Shown here one piece after another: positions 31,832 to 41,100 of a DNA stretch of 45,133 nucleotides. A program made the translations under genes and the position numbers. The notes beneath the pieces are model-generated. The model searched no databases and had not been told where the DNA came from. It saw nothing but the letters and a program-made list of their open reading frames with translations. This DNA is from Candidatus Acetothermia bacterium (GTDB lineage Bacteria; Bipolaricaulota; Bipolaricaulia; RBG-16-55-9; DRXL01), in assembly GCA_016179105.1 (NCBI GenBank), contig JACOSB010000096.1:1-45133 (forward strand), in the 5' to 3' direction. Positions within the stretch are counted from its first letter, which is position 1. Each line of letters starts with the position of its first letter.

Positions 31832-33370
31832 ATGAAATCATCAGCAAGACCGTTAAGACGGGTGCTGTCGTTAGCGATCGCTTTGGCAATCGGTTTGGGA
31901 ATATCTATTGGATGGGCAAGCAGCCCTACGATCTCCGTCAGTCCAAATATCAAAGTCATCAAAGACAACAGTAACGCCCCGTGTCCGGCAGGAACTCTAC
32001 CCGATCCTACCTTTGATTGTAACAATCGTCAGCAAGTCGAGCCTTACCTCGCTGTGGATCCTAAAGACCCCAACATTCTCGTCGCCGGAGCTTTTGATCT
32101 TCGCATGTTAGACAACCGGGCCATTGGCAATTTCTTTGAGAATGGTACTTGGTTTGGCTACTACCGATCCACTGATGGCGGCAAGACGTGGAGTAACTCG
32201 TTCATACCCGGTTTTCCTAAAGATAATTCCCCGGAGGGCAATGCGTCTCCCCTCAAGGGCCTGGGCTCTGACGGAGACTCGATCGTAGTTTTTGATAATT
32301 TGGGCAACGTCTACTACGGAGGATTAGCTTCTTCTCGTCAAGACGATTTCGCGTTCGTCTCAGTCTACAGCGACCATGGAGCCAAGTACGAGCGTACGAC
32401 TCTGGCTTTTGTGATCACGGGTTTCCCCGATAAGCCCTGCATGGTTGTCGATACGACCGGTGGGCCGAATAATGGCAATTTGTACATTGCAGTGACTCGT
32501 TTCGGTGTTGGCTCTACCGGAGCAACGGTTGCGTTTTCGCGCTCCACCGATCATGGGGTGACTTTCTCCCCTCTCCAGACATTGACGGGGGAAAATCCTC
32601 AAGGGTGTGCGCTGGCGGTAGGCCCCAAGGGCGAAGTCTACTTAACATGGCGAGTTTTCTCGGGTGCAGGGGATGTCCTAAAATTGGCGAAGTCCACGGA
32701 TGGAGGCCAGTCCTTCAGTTCGCCGGTATCCGTTCGAGCGATCAACCCGTTCGATCAGGCTCGCACCAACCCAACCACCTTCCGCTCTACGACTTTCCCG
32801 ACCATCGCCGCCGATGACAAAGCAATTTACATCGCATGGCACGATGCGGGCTCGGGCAAAGGCTCTCGCATCGTGATCAGTTGCTCCAGCGATGGAGGGC
32901 AAGGCTGGTCCGCCCCTGTCCAAGTGACGAGCGATGCCCAAAGCGGTCATCAGATCATACCCGCGCTCACGCTTGCCAATGGCAAACTCCGGCTCGCCTG
33001 GTATGATAGCCGCAATGATTCCCAATTTGCTCCCAACCGCTTTATCGGGAACACACTCGATGTTTACTATGCCGAGGCTCCCGCAGGCTGCCCGCTCGCG
33101 TTTCCCGCGACTAGCGTGCGGGTAACCGATAAATCATTCAATCCCAATTTAAGGCACTACGAATTTTTCCGTGAAAACCCGTTCATCGGAGACTACATCG
33201 GGATCGCCTCGGACGGTACGCGGACGCAGGTCATGTGGACCGACAATCGCGACATCACTCCGCAGCAGCCGCCGAACAATGTGCCGTGCGATTTCTTTCG
33301 GCCTGAGCTAAACAATAGCGGTTGCCGCAATCAGAACATCTACATGGCGACCGTGACCTCCAATCCCTGA
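31832..33370 (+). CDS. Exported BNR/Asp-box repeat beta-propeller protein (sialidase-like fold)
   Basis: The 512-residue protein has a signal peptide (LSLAIALAIGLGISIGWAS) and at least four Asp-box motifs: STDGGKTWS, STDHGVTFS, STDGGQSFS and SSDGGQGWS. These mark a sialidase-type propeller. I do not see the FRIP/YRIP arginine motif or a clear catalytic set, so carbohydrate binding or another hydrolase role is as likely as sialidase activity. The start is ATG 31832, with GGGAGGG about 5 bases upstream; upstream in-frame ATGs (31712 and others) lack an SD and encode no signal sequence. It is divergent from the L-preceded gene, so the L region may influence both. Confidence 0.85.
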   Translation: MKSSARPLRRVLSLAIALAIGLGISIGWASSPTISVSPNIKVIKDNSNAPCPAGTLPDPTFDCNNRQQVEPYLAVDPKDPNILVAGAFDLRMLDNRAIGNFFENGTWFGYYRSTDGGKTWSNSFIPGFPKDNSPEGNASPLKGLGSDGDSIVVFDNLGNVYYGGLASSRQDDFAFVSVYSDHGAKYERTTLAFVITGFPDKPCMVVDTTGGPNNGNLYIAVTRFGVGSTGATVAFSRSTDHGVTFSPLQTLTGENPQGCALAVGPKGEVYLTWRVFSGAGDVLKLAKSTDGGQSFSSPVSVRAINPFDQARTNPTTFRSTTFPTIAADDKAIYIAWHDAGSGKGSRIVISCSSDGGQGWSAPVQVTSDAQSGHQIIPALTLANGKLRLAWYDSRNDSQFAPNRFIGNTLDVYYAEAPAGCPLAFPATSVRVTDKSFNPNLRHYEFFRENPFIGDYIGIASDGTRTQVMWTDNRDITPQQPPNNVPCDFFRPELNNSGCRNQNIYMATVTSNP

Positions 33371-33448
33371 AGCTGCGTCTTGCTTGAGCGACCTTCAAGA
33401 GTGGAATGTGTCTGTTTTGGAGGATTCTAGACACATTCCAGAAAAGGC

Positions 33449-33688
33449 ATGAAGTATCAGAAGCAAGGCATCTCCTTTGTCGTCTTCGGCGATCTCTTTT
33501 CGGAAGAGATCAAATTTCTCTCTGCACTTCCTTCGAGCGTAGACCCTTGCGGCGAGAACGGAGAATTTCACTCCTTCGTCTTCGATGGCCCGATTTTCCA
33601 GAAGCCAATCCAATTTGAGAAGGGCGAGATCGTTCTCCGCGACAGTCGCTTCTACTATTGTGATCTGATCCCGAAACCTAGCGAATAA
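33449..33688 (+). CDS. Small hypothetical protein
   Basis: The 79-residue frame starts MKYQKQGISFVVFGDLF and is beta-strand-like, with FHSFVFDGPIFQKPIQFEKG. No family is recognised. AAAAGG lies too close to the ATG for a good SD. The opposite strand also has a 107-codon frame here, but that frame begins inside the F repeat and looks less natural. The stop codon of the plus frame lies in F-repeat copy B. It could be a remnant. Confidence 0.35.
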   Translation: MKYQKQGISFVVFGDLFSEEIKFLSALPSSVDPCGENGEFHSFVFDGPIFQKPIQFEKGEIVLRDSRFYYCDLIPKPSE

Positions 33689-33776
33689 CTCCTGCCTGGG
33701 TGAGACAAGCGAGATCACTGTAGCGGAAGTGCTTCTCGTACCTCGGCTACCTTGTCAGTGACACATTACACCCGAG
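33673..33776. repeat. F repeat, copy B
   Basis: GAAACCTAGCGAATAACTCC, GGGTGAGACAAGCGAGATCAC, then TTCTCGTACCTCGGCTACC and GTGACACATTAC follow the order of copy A with a 13-base deletion. It lies downstream of the large metzincin-like gene, as copy A lies downstream of the 30.3-31.4 kb gene. Confidence 0.8.
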
Positions 33777-33882
33777 AATTGCTCGTTCTCAATAACAAAA
33801 ATCTCCTTAAGCGGCGCTCTCATCATCTGGAGCTATGTCCAACGGTTTTGTTACGCATTCTTGACAGGACTAGAGAATTCCC

Positions 33883-36471
33883 TCACTTGTCTTGTTTGAT
33901 AGCCCTGATGAGTGAGTCAATCAGACACATAAGGACAACAGCGTCTGCTTTGGATATCAAGGGGGAGTTCGTTCTGAATCTGGACTTGATGTCCTCAAGC
34001 ACGAACGTCAGCGCTGATACAGCTGCCTGCGGTTGTTTTTCTGCGATATCAATTAAGCTGATGAGGAAAGACAAGCCGGGCGCGTTTGTAACGACGAACT
34101 TGCGCAGCTCGTCAAACGTTGGGACCCGAAATGTACAATCATGTTCTAAGGTCGCTATCAGTTTCCTCGTTAGGTCGATAATCTCATTGACCAGAGGTAT
34201 CGGCCTTCCCTCGGATTGTATCGTCTTGGCATCGTGGATGAAGAATTCTTCCCCAAGTAGCAGGAAAGGTGCGATATCTTTGCTGAAAACTGTTTCTGTA
34301 AATCCCTCAAACTCTGCCATCTCTTGCGCTAGCTGTCTGCCTCGCGGACCTAACGTCTCTAGCTTCAGTAGCTCTACGATTTTCGCCTTGAGATCGTTGA
34401 AGGGAAAAGCGTTACAACGTGCTAGTTGGAAAATGACAGCGTCTGACGCCTCGGTTCTGTCCACAGCCGTGACAGGACTCACGAACTCCCCAAAGTCAGG
34501 ATTGAAGATAAACGTCTGTTCGCCAAACTTGGGAACCGTGAACTGACCTACGAATGCTCCTGTACCGTCTGTAGGTATGTTAGCTACCAATTCCGTTCCG
34601 AAGAAGATGTCAACAGTGGAATTGGGCAGAAATTCTTTGCCGGTTATAGTGACTGCATCCCCAGGAATTCCCTCGATTGGCTTTATCGTTATCGATTGTG
34701 GTTCAGGGAATTCAGTGATGGAACCGGTGATGATAGGAGCTTGGTCTAACTTGCCCGTGTTGCTGTCAAAGGCGAAACTGGCAACGCGATAACCCTCCGC
34801 CAAGGGCAGTGGCAATCGATCAGCGGGGAGCACAAAGGCCACAACCTCCTCAATAGGGAAACTGGTAGTAGGAACTTGAGTTTTCGATTTACCCTCTGCT
34901 ATCAGTGTCACCAGTTTTGCCTCAATGCGGGAATCGACGATCTCCACAAATCGCCCTGCTTCGAACCGTTTGACGACCGCTGTTACTGAGGGCGTGCCAG
35001 ACACTTTACTCACCGTAATTTCGACAAGTAAGTCGACCCCATGAAAGCCATGGGGAAAGCCCACGTCAGGACTGCCGCCCGTGCCAGCGTTATTATCTAC
35101 ATCCACCATAAATACGTACTTTAATCCCTTGATATCGCCTGGTATTAAGCCCGCCAACTGCATATCCAAAGCTAGCGCGCCATCTGCCTTTCGAACGGCG
35201 GCTGCCTCTGCGATATCGATCCAGACACTAGGTACATCATTTAGGTCATCGACGGAAATCCGGCTCCTCGGCTTCGGATCTAGCAGACGCACTCCATGCT
35301 TGTCCTTGTCGATAGTGCCGGAGATCTTCTGTGCTTCAGCTCGAGCATTAGCGCGCTCTATCGGGTCCAACACGAAATTCCCAAAGCCAGTTACATTCAT
35401 GAGGCGCTGGTCAAGATTCGGGTCCACATGGTTCAGGCACAGAGCGTGACCATCCTCGTGTGCCAGCGTCTCGGGGAAATTGTCGATATTGACGAAAGGG
35501 ATGAACAAGGGCAAATCCAGCGGGTGTGGAAGCGGCACTTTCAGGGTGAATGTGTCTGGATCGTTCGTCGTTGGCTTGGCAGTAGGACGTGGGACAGCCG
35601 TGCAGGGCGGCACCTGCGACCACCCGACATTCCCGGATGGCATCCCAGCGCCATCGACCCATCGTCGAATCAATATGTCAACGAGCTTTTCCGCCGCGTC
35701 CTCACCAATCTTAAGATTGCAAAGGAACTTTACGATGATCCATTCCAACGGATTAATATCAGGATCTAATACATCACCCGGAGCTGATCCAGGGCTAATG
35801 ATCAGATCGGGTACGATCACAGATCCTTGAGGCTTAAAAAGGATCCCCGCCTGAGCAAAGACGAGACTCTTCACCAGGAGTCCGAGCAACCGCTTCGCTC
35901 GGTTGAATCTCCCGTCATTGGGGGCAGGTGTATCCATATTGACCCCGTCGCTCAGAAGACAAAACTTGACGGGCACAATCTTGATTGGCGGACGGCTAGC
36001 AGGGATCTGTTGCGGCGGCGGTGGGTTTTGACCCGGAATCGGCACACCGCCCGATGTCCAAGTTAGACCGATGCGTACGAGGGGCGCGAAATTGCCCGCA
36101 AAATTCACCGCGACCACCGCGCCAGGAGCGACACACGCTACCCCCCAGTTAATCCATACCACGTTGGAGCCAGCCTGCGCGGCCACCGGTGCCGGACAAC
36201 CCAGTGGATTGGCTGTCACCACTAGGTTTGCCAAAGTTCCACCGGTCCCAGCGTATTCGACGCATACGTCGCTAGCCGCAACACTCGTACCGTTGACATA
36301 CACATCAGCGAACCCGAGAGTGCGAGGACCAGCCCCAAGAGCTGCCGGTGGACATGGAAGCTGCGTGTTGGCCAGCAGGACACCGTTCATGGAGTAGTTT
36401 GCCTTTCCCAAAGCAAAAAAGCTTGCGATCATAGTGAGCATAAATAGAAACTTGCAGAGCTTAGCACTCAT
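33883..36471 (-). CDS. Large exported metzincin-like protein with IPT/TIG domain
   Basis: The 862-residue protein has a signal peptide (FLFMLTMIASFFALGKA) and a Cys-containing beta N-domain to about 150. The peptidase-like region has the zinc motif HEDGHALCLNH: His338, Glu339, His342, His348, with Cys345 in place of the usual Gly. The Met-turn is QRLMN (Met358). A region with DVNNNAGTGG-like loops follows, then an IPT/TIG domain near 595-680 (PIEGIPGDAVTITGKEFLP). The helical C-terminal 180 residues are unrecognised. AGAGGAGG precedes the ATG. A hairpin (36541-36561) and an L fragment (36697-36730) lie in the leader. It is likely a secreted or surface protease; activity with Cys at that site is uncertain. 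Confidence 0.75.
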   Translation of the reverse strand: MSAKLCKFLFMLTMIASFFALGKANYSMNGVLLANTQLPCPPAALGAGPRTLGFADVYVNGTSVAASDVCVEYAGTGGTLANLVVTANPLGCPAPVAAQAGSNVVWINWGVACVAPGAVVAVNFAGNFAPLVRIGLTWTSGGVPIPGQNPPPPQQIPASRPPIKIVPVKFCLLSDGVNMDTPAPNDGRFNRAKRLLGLLVKSLVFAQAGILFKPQGSVIVPDLIISPGSAPGDVLDPDINPLEWIIVKFLCNLKIGEDAAEKLVDILIRRWVDGAGMPSGNVGWSQVPPCTAVPRPTAKPTTNDPDTFTLKVPLPHPLDLPLFIPFVNIDNFPETLAHEDGHALCLNHVDPNLDQRLMNVTGFGNFVLDPIERANARAEAQKISGTIDKDKHGVRLLDPKPRSRISVDDLNDVPSVWIDIAEAAAVRKADGALALDMQLAGLIPGDIKGLKYVFMVDVDNNAGTGGSPDVGFPHGFHGVDLLVEITVSKVSGTPSVTAVVKRFEAGRFVEIVDSRIEAKLVTLIAEGKSKTQVPTTSFPIEEVVAFVLPADRLPLPLAEGYRVASFAFDSNTGKLDQAPIITGSITEFPEPQSITIKPIEGIPGDAVTITGKEFLPNSTVDIFFGTELVANIPTDGTGAFVGQFTVPKFGEQTFIFNPDFGEFVSPVTAVDRTEASDAVIFQLARCNAFPFNDLKAKIVELLKLETLGPRGRQLAQEMAEFEGFTETVFSKDIAPFLLLGEEFFIHDAKTIQSEGRPIPLVNEIIDLTRKLIATLEHDCTFRVPTFDELRKFVVTNAPGLSFLISLIDIAEKQPQAAVSALTFVLEDIKSRFRTNSPLISKADAVVLMCLIDSLIRAIKQDK

Positions 36472-36837
36472 AAATTCCTCCTCTTTTCTTCCGGCCTAGC
36501 AACCTCCGGTAAGCAGATCGGTAGCACTGGAAAATTCCTTGGACCTACTATCTGTAGGTCCCGAGTCCCAATCTTTCTTTGCCCTCAAGACCAAAAGTCC
36601 TAAACAATTACTACTTTCACTGCTGCTATAGATGAAATACGAAAGCCCCGGTCGGCAAGTTTCCCAAATAGCATTTGTGCCTCTTTCTTAAGTTTGGTAC
36701 TTCTATAGCGCTTCAGCTCGGCGCTGTATTCTGACGATTCCACCCCCCTTGCTTCTTTCTGCTACAGCATCCTTTCGTTGGTTATCCGTAACGCTTTCCG
36801 TTCGGTTCATCCAGACTATCGGCTGGAGTTCGATTCT
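36472..36837. other. Spacer with hairpin and L-leader fragment
   Basis: GGACCTAC (36541-36548) and GTAGGTCC (36554-36561) form a perfect 8-bp hairpin in the leader of the large metzincin-like gene. At 36697-36730 a 34-base fragment matches the gene-proximal part of the L leader, including AGCGC and GCGCT arms and the GGTACTT end. It sits 226 bases from the gene instead of about 22. CCAG/CTGG near 36810-36826 may be part of a terminator for the upstream gene. Confidence 0.55.
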
Positions 36838-37551
36838 TTAGATGTTATCTTCAGAGAAGCAGAACGGAAAAGGTGGAAACGCTGGTCCACCCAACAAGAC
36901 AACCGCGACATCGAAATCCCCTGGGGGGACTGGGATCGGCGCTGGTAGCGTCACAGAGTGAATGAGCGTGAGAGGCGGCGTAAAATCGAATCCTATAGAC
37001 GGCGGGAACGGAGCCACATGGACGAAAATCAGTAGAGAAGGATTGAGATGCCAACCCTGCAAGGTAGCGGCTTGTTCCGGGCCAAATCCGGGCGGGTCGA
37101 GAATAAAAACGAACAAGATTAAGGGGCCAGTCACAGGTGCCGTGCAGAACAGCAAGGGATCGCCGGGTTCACCCTTGACCTCTTTTTCGAGGAGCTCAAC
37201 CTTATTCGCTTTCGCACAATCCCTGAGTGGTTGCAGGAGATTCCGCTCGACACCTTCCCTATCCTTTATAGTCTGATCCTTTATAGCCTGCTGGATAGCT
37301 ATTGTCTGTTTGTGCGCGACTTCCTCGCACGGATTGTGAGGTTTTTCCTTCTGTTGGTCCGTTCCGATGACGCTCCCGATGCTTTCTCCGCTGACTTGAG
37401 AGAGGCTATTGGTATGAGAGCTGGGCGCGATCGCTTGTTGTGCTATCCCCGATAGACCGAACAAGATCAAAGTTCCGATCAAGCTCAAGACTCCAACTCT
37501 GAAAAGGCGCCCAAGAACCTGTTCTACTTTGAACACGACTCTATTAAACAT
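36838..37551 (-). CDS. Exported or membrane-anchored protein of unknown function
   Basis: The 237-residue protein has one N-terminal hydrophobic segment (VGVLSLIGTLILFGLSGIAQ) acting as signal or anchor. A charged helical stretch follows (about 68-130, HKQTIAIQQAIKDQTIKD, with Cys residues). The C-terminal half is Pro-rich and beta-like, with runs such as GPLILFVFILDPPGF and PAPIPVPPGDFDVAVVLLGG. No family is recognised, and it is not evidently related to the 30.3-31.4 kb product. TAGGAGG precedes the ATG. The full L leader copy 2 begins 21 bases upstream. The downstream neighbour on the same strand is the metzincin-like gene. Confidence 0.6.
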   Translation of the reverse strand: MFNRVVFKVEQVLGRLFRVGVLSLIGTLILFGLSGIAQQAIAPSSHTNSLSQVSGESIGSVIGTDQQKEKPHNPCEEVAHKQTIAIQQAIKDQTIKDREGVERNLLQPLRDCAKANKVELLEKEVKGEPGDPLLFCTAPVTGPLILFVFILDPPGFGPEQAATLQGWHLNPSLLIFVHVAPFPPSIGFDFTPPLTLIHSVTLPAPIPVPPGDFDVAVVLLGGPAFPPFPFCFSEDNI

Positions 37552-37571
37552 AGTGAACCTCCTATACTTTT

Positions 37572-37867
37572 GGTACTTTTTGAGCGCCCCAGCTCGGCGC
37601 TGTATGCGATCGGCTTAAGCATCTTATTCTTGCTGATCTCACCCCCCGAGCGTTTGAGATTTCGTTTCGCTGTTCAGCCAAGTATAGACTCTCGATGTCC
37701 TATACATGTGCGATGACGAAATCGCATAGTGGACGATGCAAATTAGCTGTAATGGACTCGGCCACAGAGACAAAATACCTCCGCCTCAAGATGCAGTTGT
37801 GCTTAAAGCACCACGCCCTAGGGTACCGTTCAATGAACTAGGATTTGATACTCAGCCGAGCGGCTTA
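37572..37867 (-). repeat. L leader repeat, copy 2
   Basis: It carries the same elements as copy 1: GTGCTTTAAGCAC palindrome (37799-37811), TATACT (37686-37681), GATCAGCAAGAATAAGA, and the AGCGCC/GGCGCT hairpin next to AAGTACC. Compared with copy 1 it carries about 20 extra bases near 37650-37675. It ends with AGCCGAGCGGCTTA, as copy 1 does. Confidence 0.85.
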
Positions 37868-38123
37868 TATAGGCAGATGGGCTCCGCCTTAGATTAGTAT
37901 CTCCGAGCTGGGTACTAAAGAAAGGTATTTCTGACCTCTATAGGTCGCTAACAATGACCGCTTGCACTGCAACTACATTATACACCCACTACCCCCAGAG
38001 AGTAGCCGTAATCCCTGACCCACAGGGGCAAAAGGGGGGACTTAACACGCATAAACGACAGGACAAAAGCTCGCAATCGACGCGAGCAGCGCTCACGCAA
38101 CCACGTTGCGCCCTCATCCTAAA
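37868..38123. other. Spacer between L copy 2 and the tricorn promoter
   Basis: No gene. A small GACCT-CTAT-AGGTC hairpin lies near 37935-37950. GAGCTGGGTACT near 37903 faintly resembles the gene-proximal L element. Nothing else is recognised. Confidence 0.35.
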
Positions 38124-38176
38124 ATTCTCTATACTGAAAGCCTAGCCTATAATTCTCGCCGAGCGAGACGAAGGAG
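38124..38176 (+). repeat. F repeat, copy C, with tricorn promoter and ribosome site
   Basis: It repeats the first half of copy A (ATTCTCTATACTGAAAGCC, TAGCCTATAATTCTCGCC, GAGACGAAGGAG). Here it contains a perfect -10 TATAAT (38148-38153, weak -35) and the SD of the tricorn gene. Copies A and B may therefore be displaced copies of a promoter region. Confidence 0.65.
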
Positions 38177-38184
38177 ATTTTCGT

Positions 38185-41100
38185 ATGAACGCAGCCGGTT
38201 ATTATCGATTCCCTACGATTCACAATGATACTGTTATTTTTGTGAGCGAAGACGATCTGTGGACGGTCTCGGCCAAGGGCGGCGTCGCGCGCCGTCTCAC
38301 CTCGGGCTTGGGCGAGGCCAACCGCCCGGCGTTCTCTCCCGACGGGAAATGGCTCGCCTTCAGTGGGCGCGACGAAGGCCCGCTCGAAGTCTTTCTGATG
38401 CCCTCGTCCGGCGGACAGCCCAAGCGATTAACTTTTATCGGCAGCGTCGCGCTCGTCTGCGGCTGGACGCCCGATGAGAAAATTATCTTCGCGAGCGACC
38501 TCGGCCAACCTTTTTTGAGGGTCACTCGGCTCTACGCGATCTCACCCGAGGGTGGCACTCCGGAGCTTCTTCCCACAGGCGTCGGGCTTCACGCTTCCTA
38601 TAGCCCTAAGGGCGGTTGCGTCATCGGGCGCTACGGGATGGTCAGCCGCGAGCCGGCCTATTGGAAGCGCTACCGGGGGGGAACAGCCGGCGACCTTTGG
38701 GTCGATCCCGACGGTTCTGGCAATTTTAAGAGACTAATCCAACTCAAAGGCAATCTCTACCGCCCCCTCTGGGTCGGCCACCGAATCTTCTTCACATCCG
38801 ATCACGAGGGCATCAGCAATCTTTATTCGGTCACACCCTCCGGCCAAGACCTGAAGCGCCATACCGATCACGACGAGTTTTACGTGCGCCATCCCTCTAG
38901 CGACGGAAAACGCATCGTCTATCACGCCGGAGCCGATCTCTATCTCTACGACCCAGCCAACGGAAAGAGTGCGAAAATCGAAGTCGAGCATCACAGCCCG
39001 CGCACGCAGCGTTATAGAAAATTTGTCGATTCTGCAAAATATATGGAAGCGTACCAGCCGCATCCGCAGGGACATTTGATCGCACTCACGACGCGCGGCA
39101 AGACGTTCACGATGGGCAACTGGGAAGGTCCTGTGGTTCAACGCGGAGAGCCCGACGGCGTGCGTTATCGCTTGGCGCGCTGGCTCCACGATGGGAAGCG
39201 CTTCGTGCTCGTCAGCGACGCCGGTAGCGAAGAATCTTTGGAGATTCATCCCGCCGAAGGACTCATTCCACCGGAGCGCTTAGAGCACCTTGAGATCGAC
39301 CATCCCGTCGAGATGAAAGCTTCGCCCAAAGCCGATCAAGTCGTTCTTTCGAACCATCGCAATGAGCTGATCTTCGTCGATTTGAGCTCGAAAAAATCTC
39401 GGGTGCTCGACCGAAGCCCGTACGGGATGATCGCCGGGTTTGATTGGTCTCCCGACGGGCGCTGGGTCGCTTACAGTTGCACGCAAAGCCTGCACACAGC
39501 GGCCATTAAACTGTGTGACACGCAGAACGGAAAAGTTTATGCTGCCACGAAGCCCGTCTTGCAAGATGTCTCTCCGACGTTCGATCCTGACGGGAAATAT
39601 CTCTATTTTCTTTCCTATCGCGAGTTCGACCCGGTTTATGACAATCTGCACTTTGATCTTGGCTTCCCGCGCGGCGTACGGCCTTATCTCGTGACGCTCC
39701 AGAAAGACCTGCCTTCTCCCTTCGTGCCCGTCCCAAAGCCGATGGAAGAGGTCTGGAAAGCCGAGGCAGAGAAGAAATTGGGTAACGAAACTAAGAATAA
39801 CAAGAAGAACTCGGAGCCGATGCAGACTCAGATCGATCTCGATGGGATCGAGAACCGCGTGCTCGCTTTCCCCGTAGCCGAGGCGCGCTATATGCAGATT
39901 GCCGCAATCAAGGGCAAAGTGCTCTTCTCCTGGTGGCCGATCGAAGGAAGTTTAAGTAACAACTGGTATCCCATGCAGGAACCGCCGGCGAAAGCGACTC
40001 TCGAAGCGTACGACTTGGAGACAAAAAAATCCGAAGTGCTGGTGAGCGGGATCACGAACTTCAGAGTTTCGGGAGATCGCAAGACGCTCGTCTATCGTGC
40101 GGGCAACCGACTGCGCGTGCTCAAGGCTGGCGAGAAGTCTGACGAGACCGTCGCGAAAGAGCCCCCGGGCAAGAAGAGCGGCTGGATGGATCTCTCCCGT
40201 GTAAAAGTTTCTGTAGAACCTCCGGCCGAGTGGCGCCAGATGTATCGTGAAGCGTGGCGCCTGCAACGCGACTACTTCTGGGACGAGAAGATGACTCAAG
40301 TCGACTGGGGAAAAATCTACGAACGCTATTTGCCGCTATTGGATCGAGTTACGACGCGCTCTGAATTTTCAGACTTGATGTGGGAAATGCAGGGCGAGCT
40401 GGGTACTTCTCATGCGTATGAGATGGGTGGAGATTATCGTCCTGCCCCAGACTATAGCATGGGCTTTTTGGGCGCTGATGTCGTCTACGATGACAAAGTG
40501 AAAGCTTGGAAGGTCTCTCATATCGTGCACGGCGACGTTTGGGACGAGATGAAAAGTTCGCCGTTGGCCAAGCCGGGTCTCAACGTGCGCGAGGGCGATA
40601 CGCTCTTGGCAATCGGCAGTCAGCGACTCACCAGAGAGCTTCCGCCTCAAAAACTTTTGGTCAACCACGCAAACCAAGAAGTAGCGCTCACGGTCGGTGA
40701 CTCGAAGGGCAAATCGCCACGGACGATCTCAGTAAAGACGTTGGTGAACGAGACGCTCGCGCGCTATCGCGAGTGGGTCGAACAGAACCGAAAATACGTG
40801 CACGAGCAGACCGACGGACGCGTCGGCTACGTGCATATCCCGGACATGGGTCCGCGCGGCTATGCCGAGTTCCATCGCTCGTTCATCGCTGAAGTCGATC
40901 GCGAAGGGCTGATTGTGGATGTACGCTTTAACGGCGGCGGCCACGTCTCGGAGTTACTCTTGGAAAAACTGGCGCGACGCCGCGTGGCCTACACCAAGAC
41001 ACGCTGGTTTGGCACGCAACCCTATCCCGTGGAGTCCGTGGCAGGACCGATGGTTGCGCTCACGAATGAGTACGCGGGTTCGGACGGAGATATCTTCTCG

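Noticed and set aside
33395-33718. 107-codon frame on the minus strand
   Set aside because: It starts with GTG within F-repeat copy B and overlaps a more natural plus-strand frame.
36815-36840. A GTTCGATTC T-loop-like sequence suggesting a tRNA
   Set aside because: The T stem is mostly wobble pairs, there is no matching acceptor stem or anticodon arm upstream, and it overlaps the end of a coding gene.
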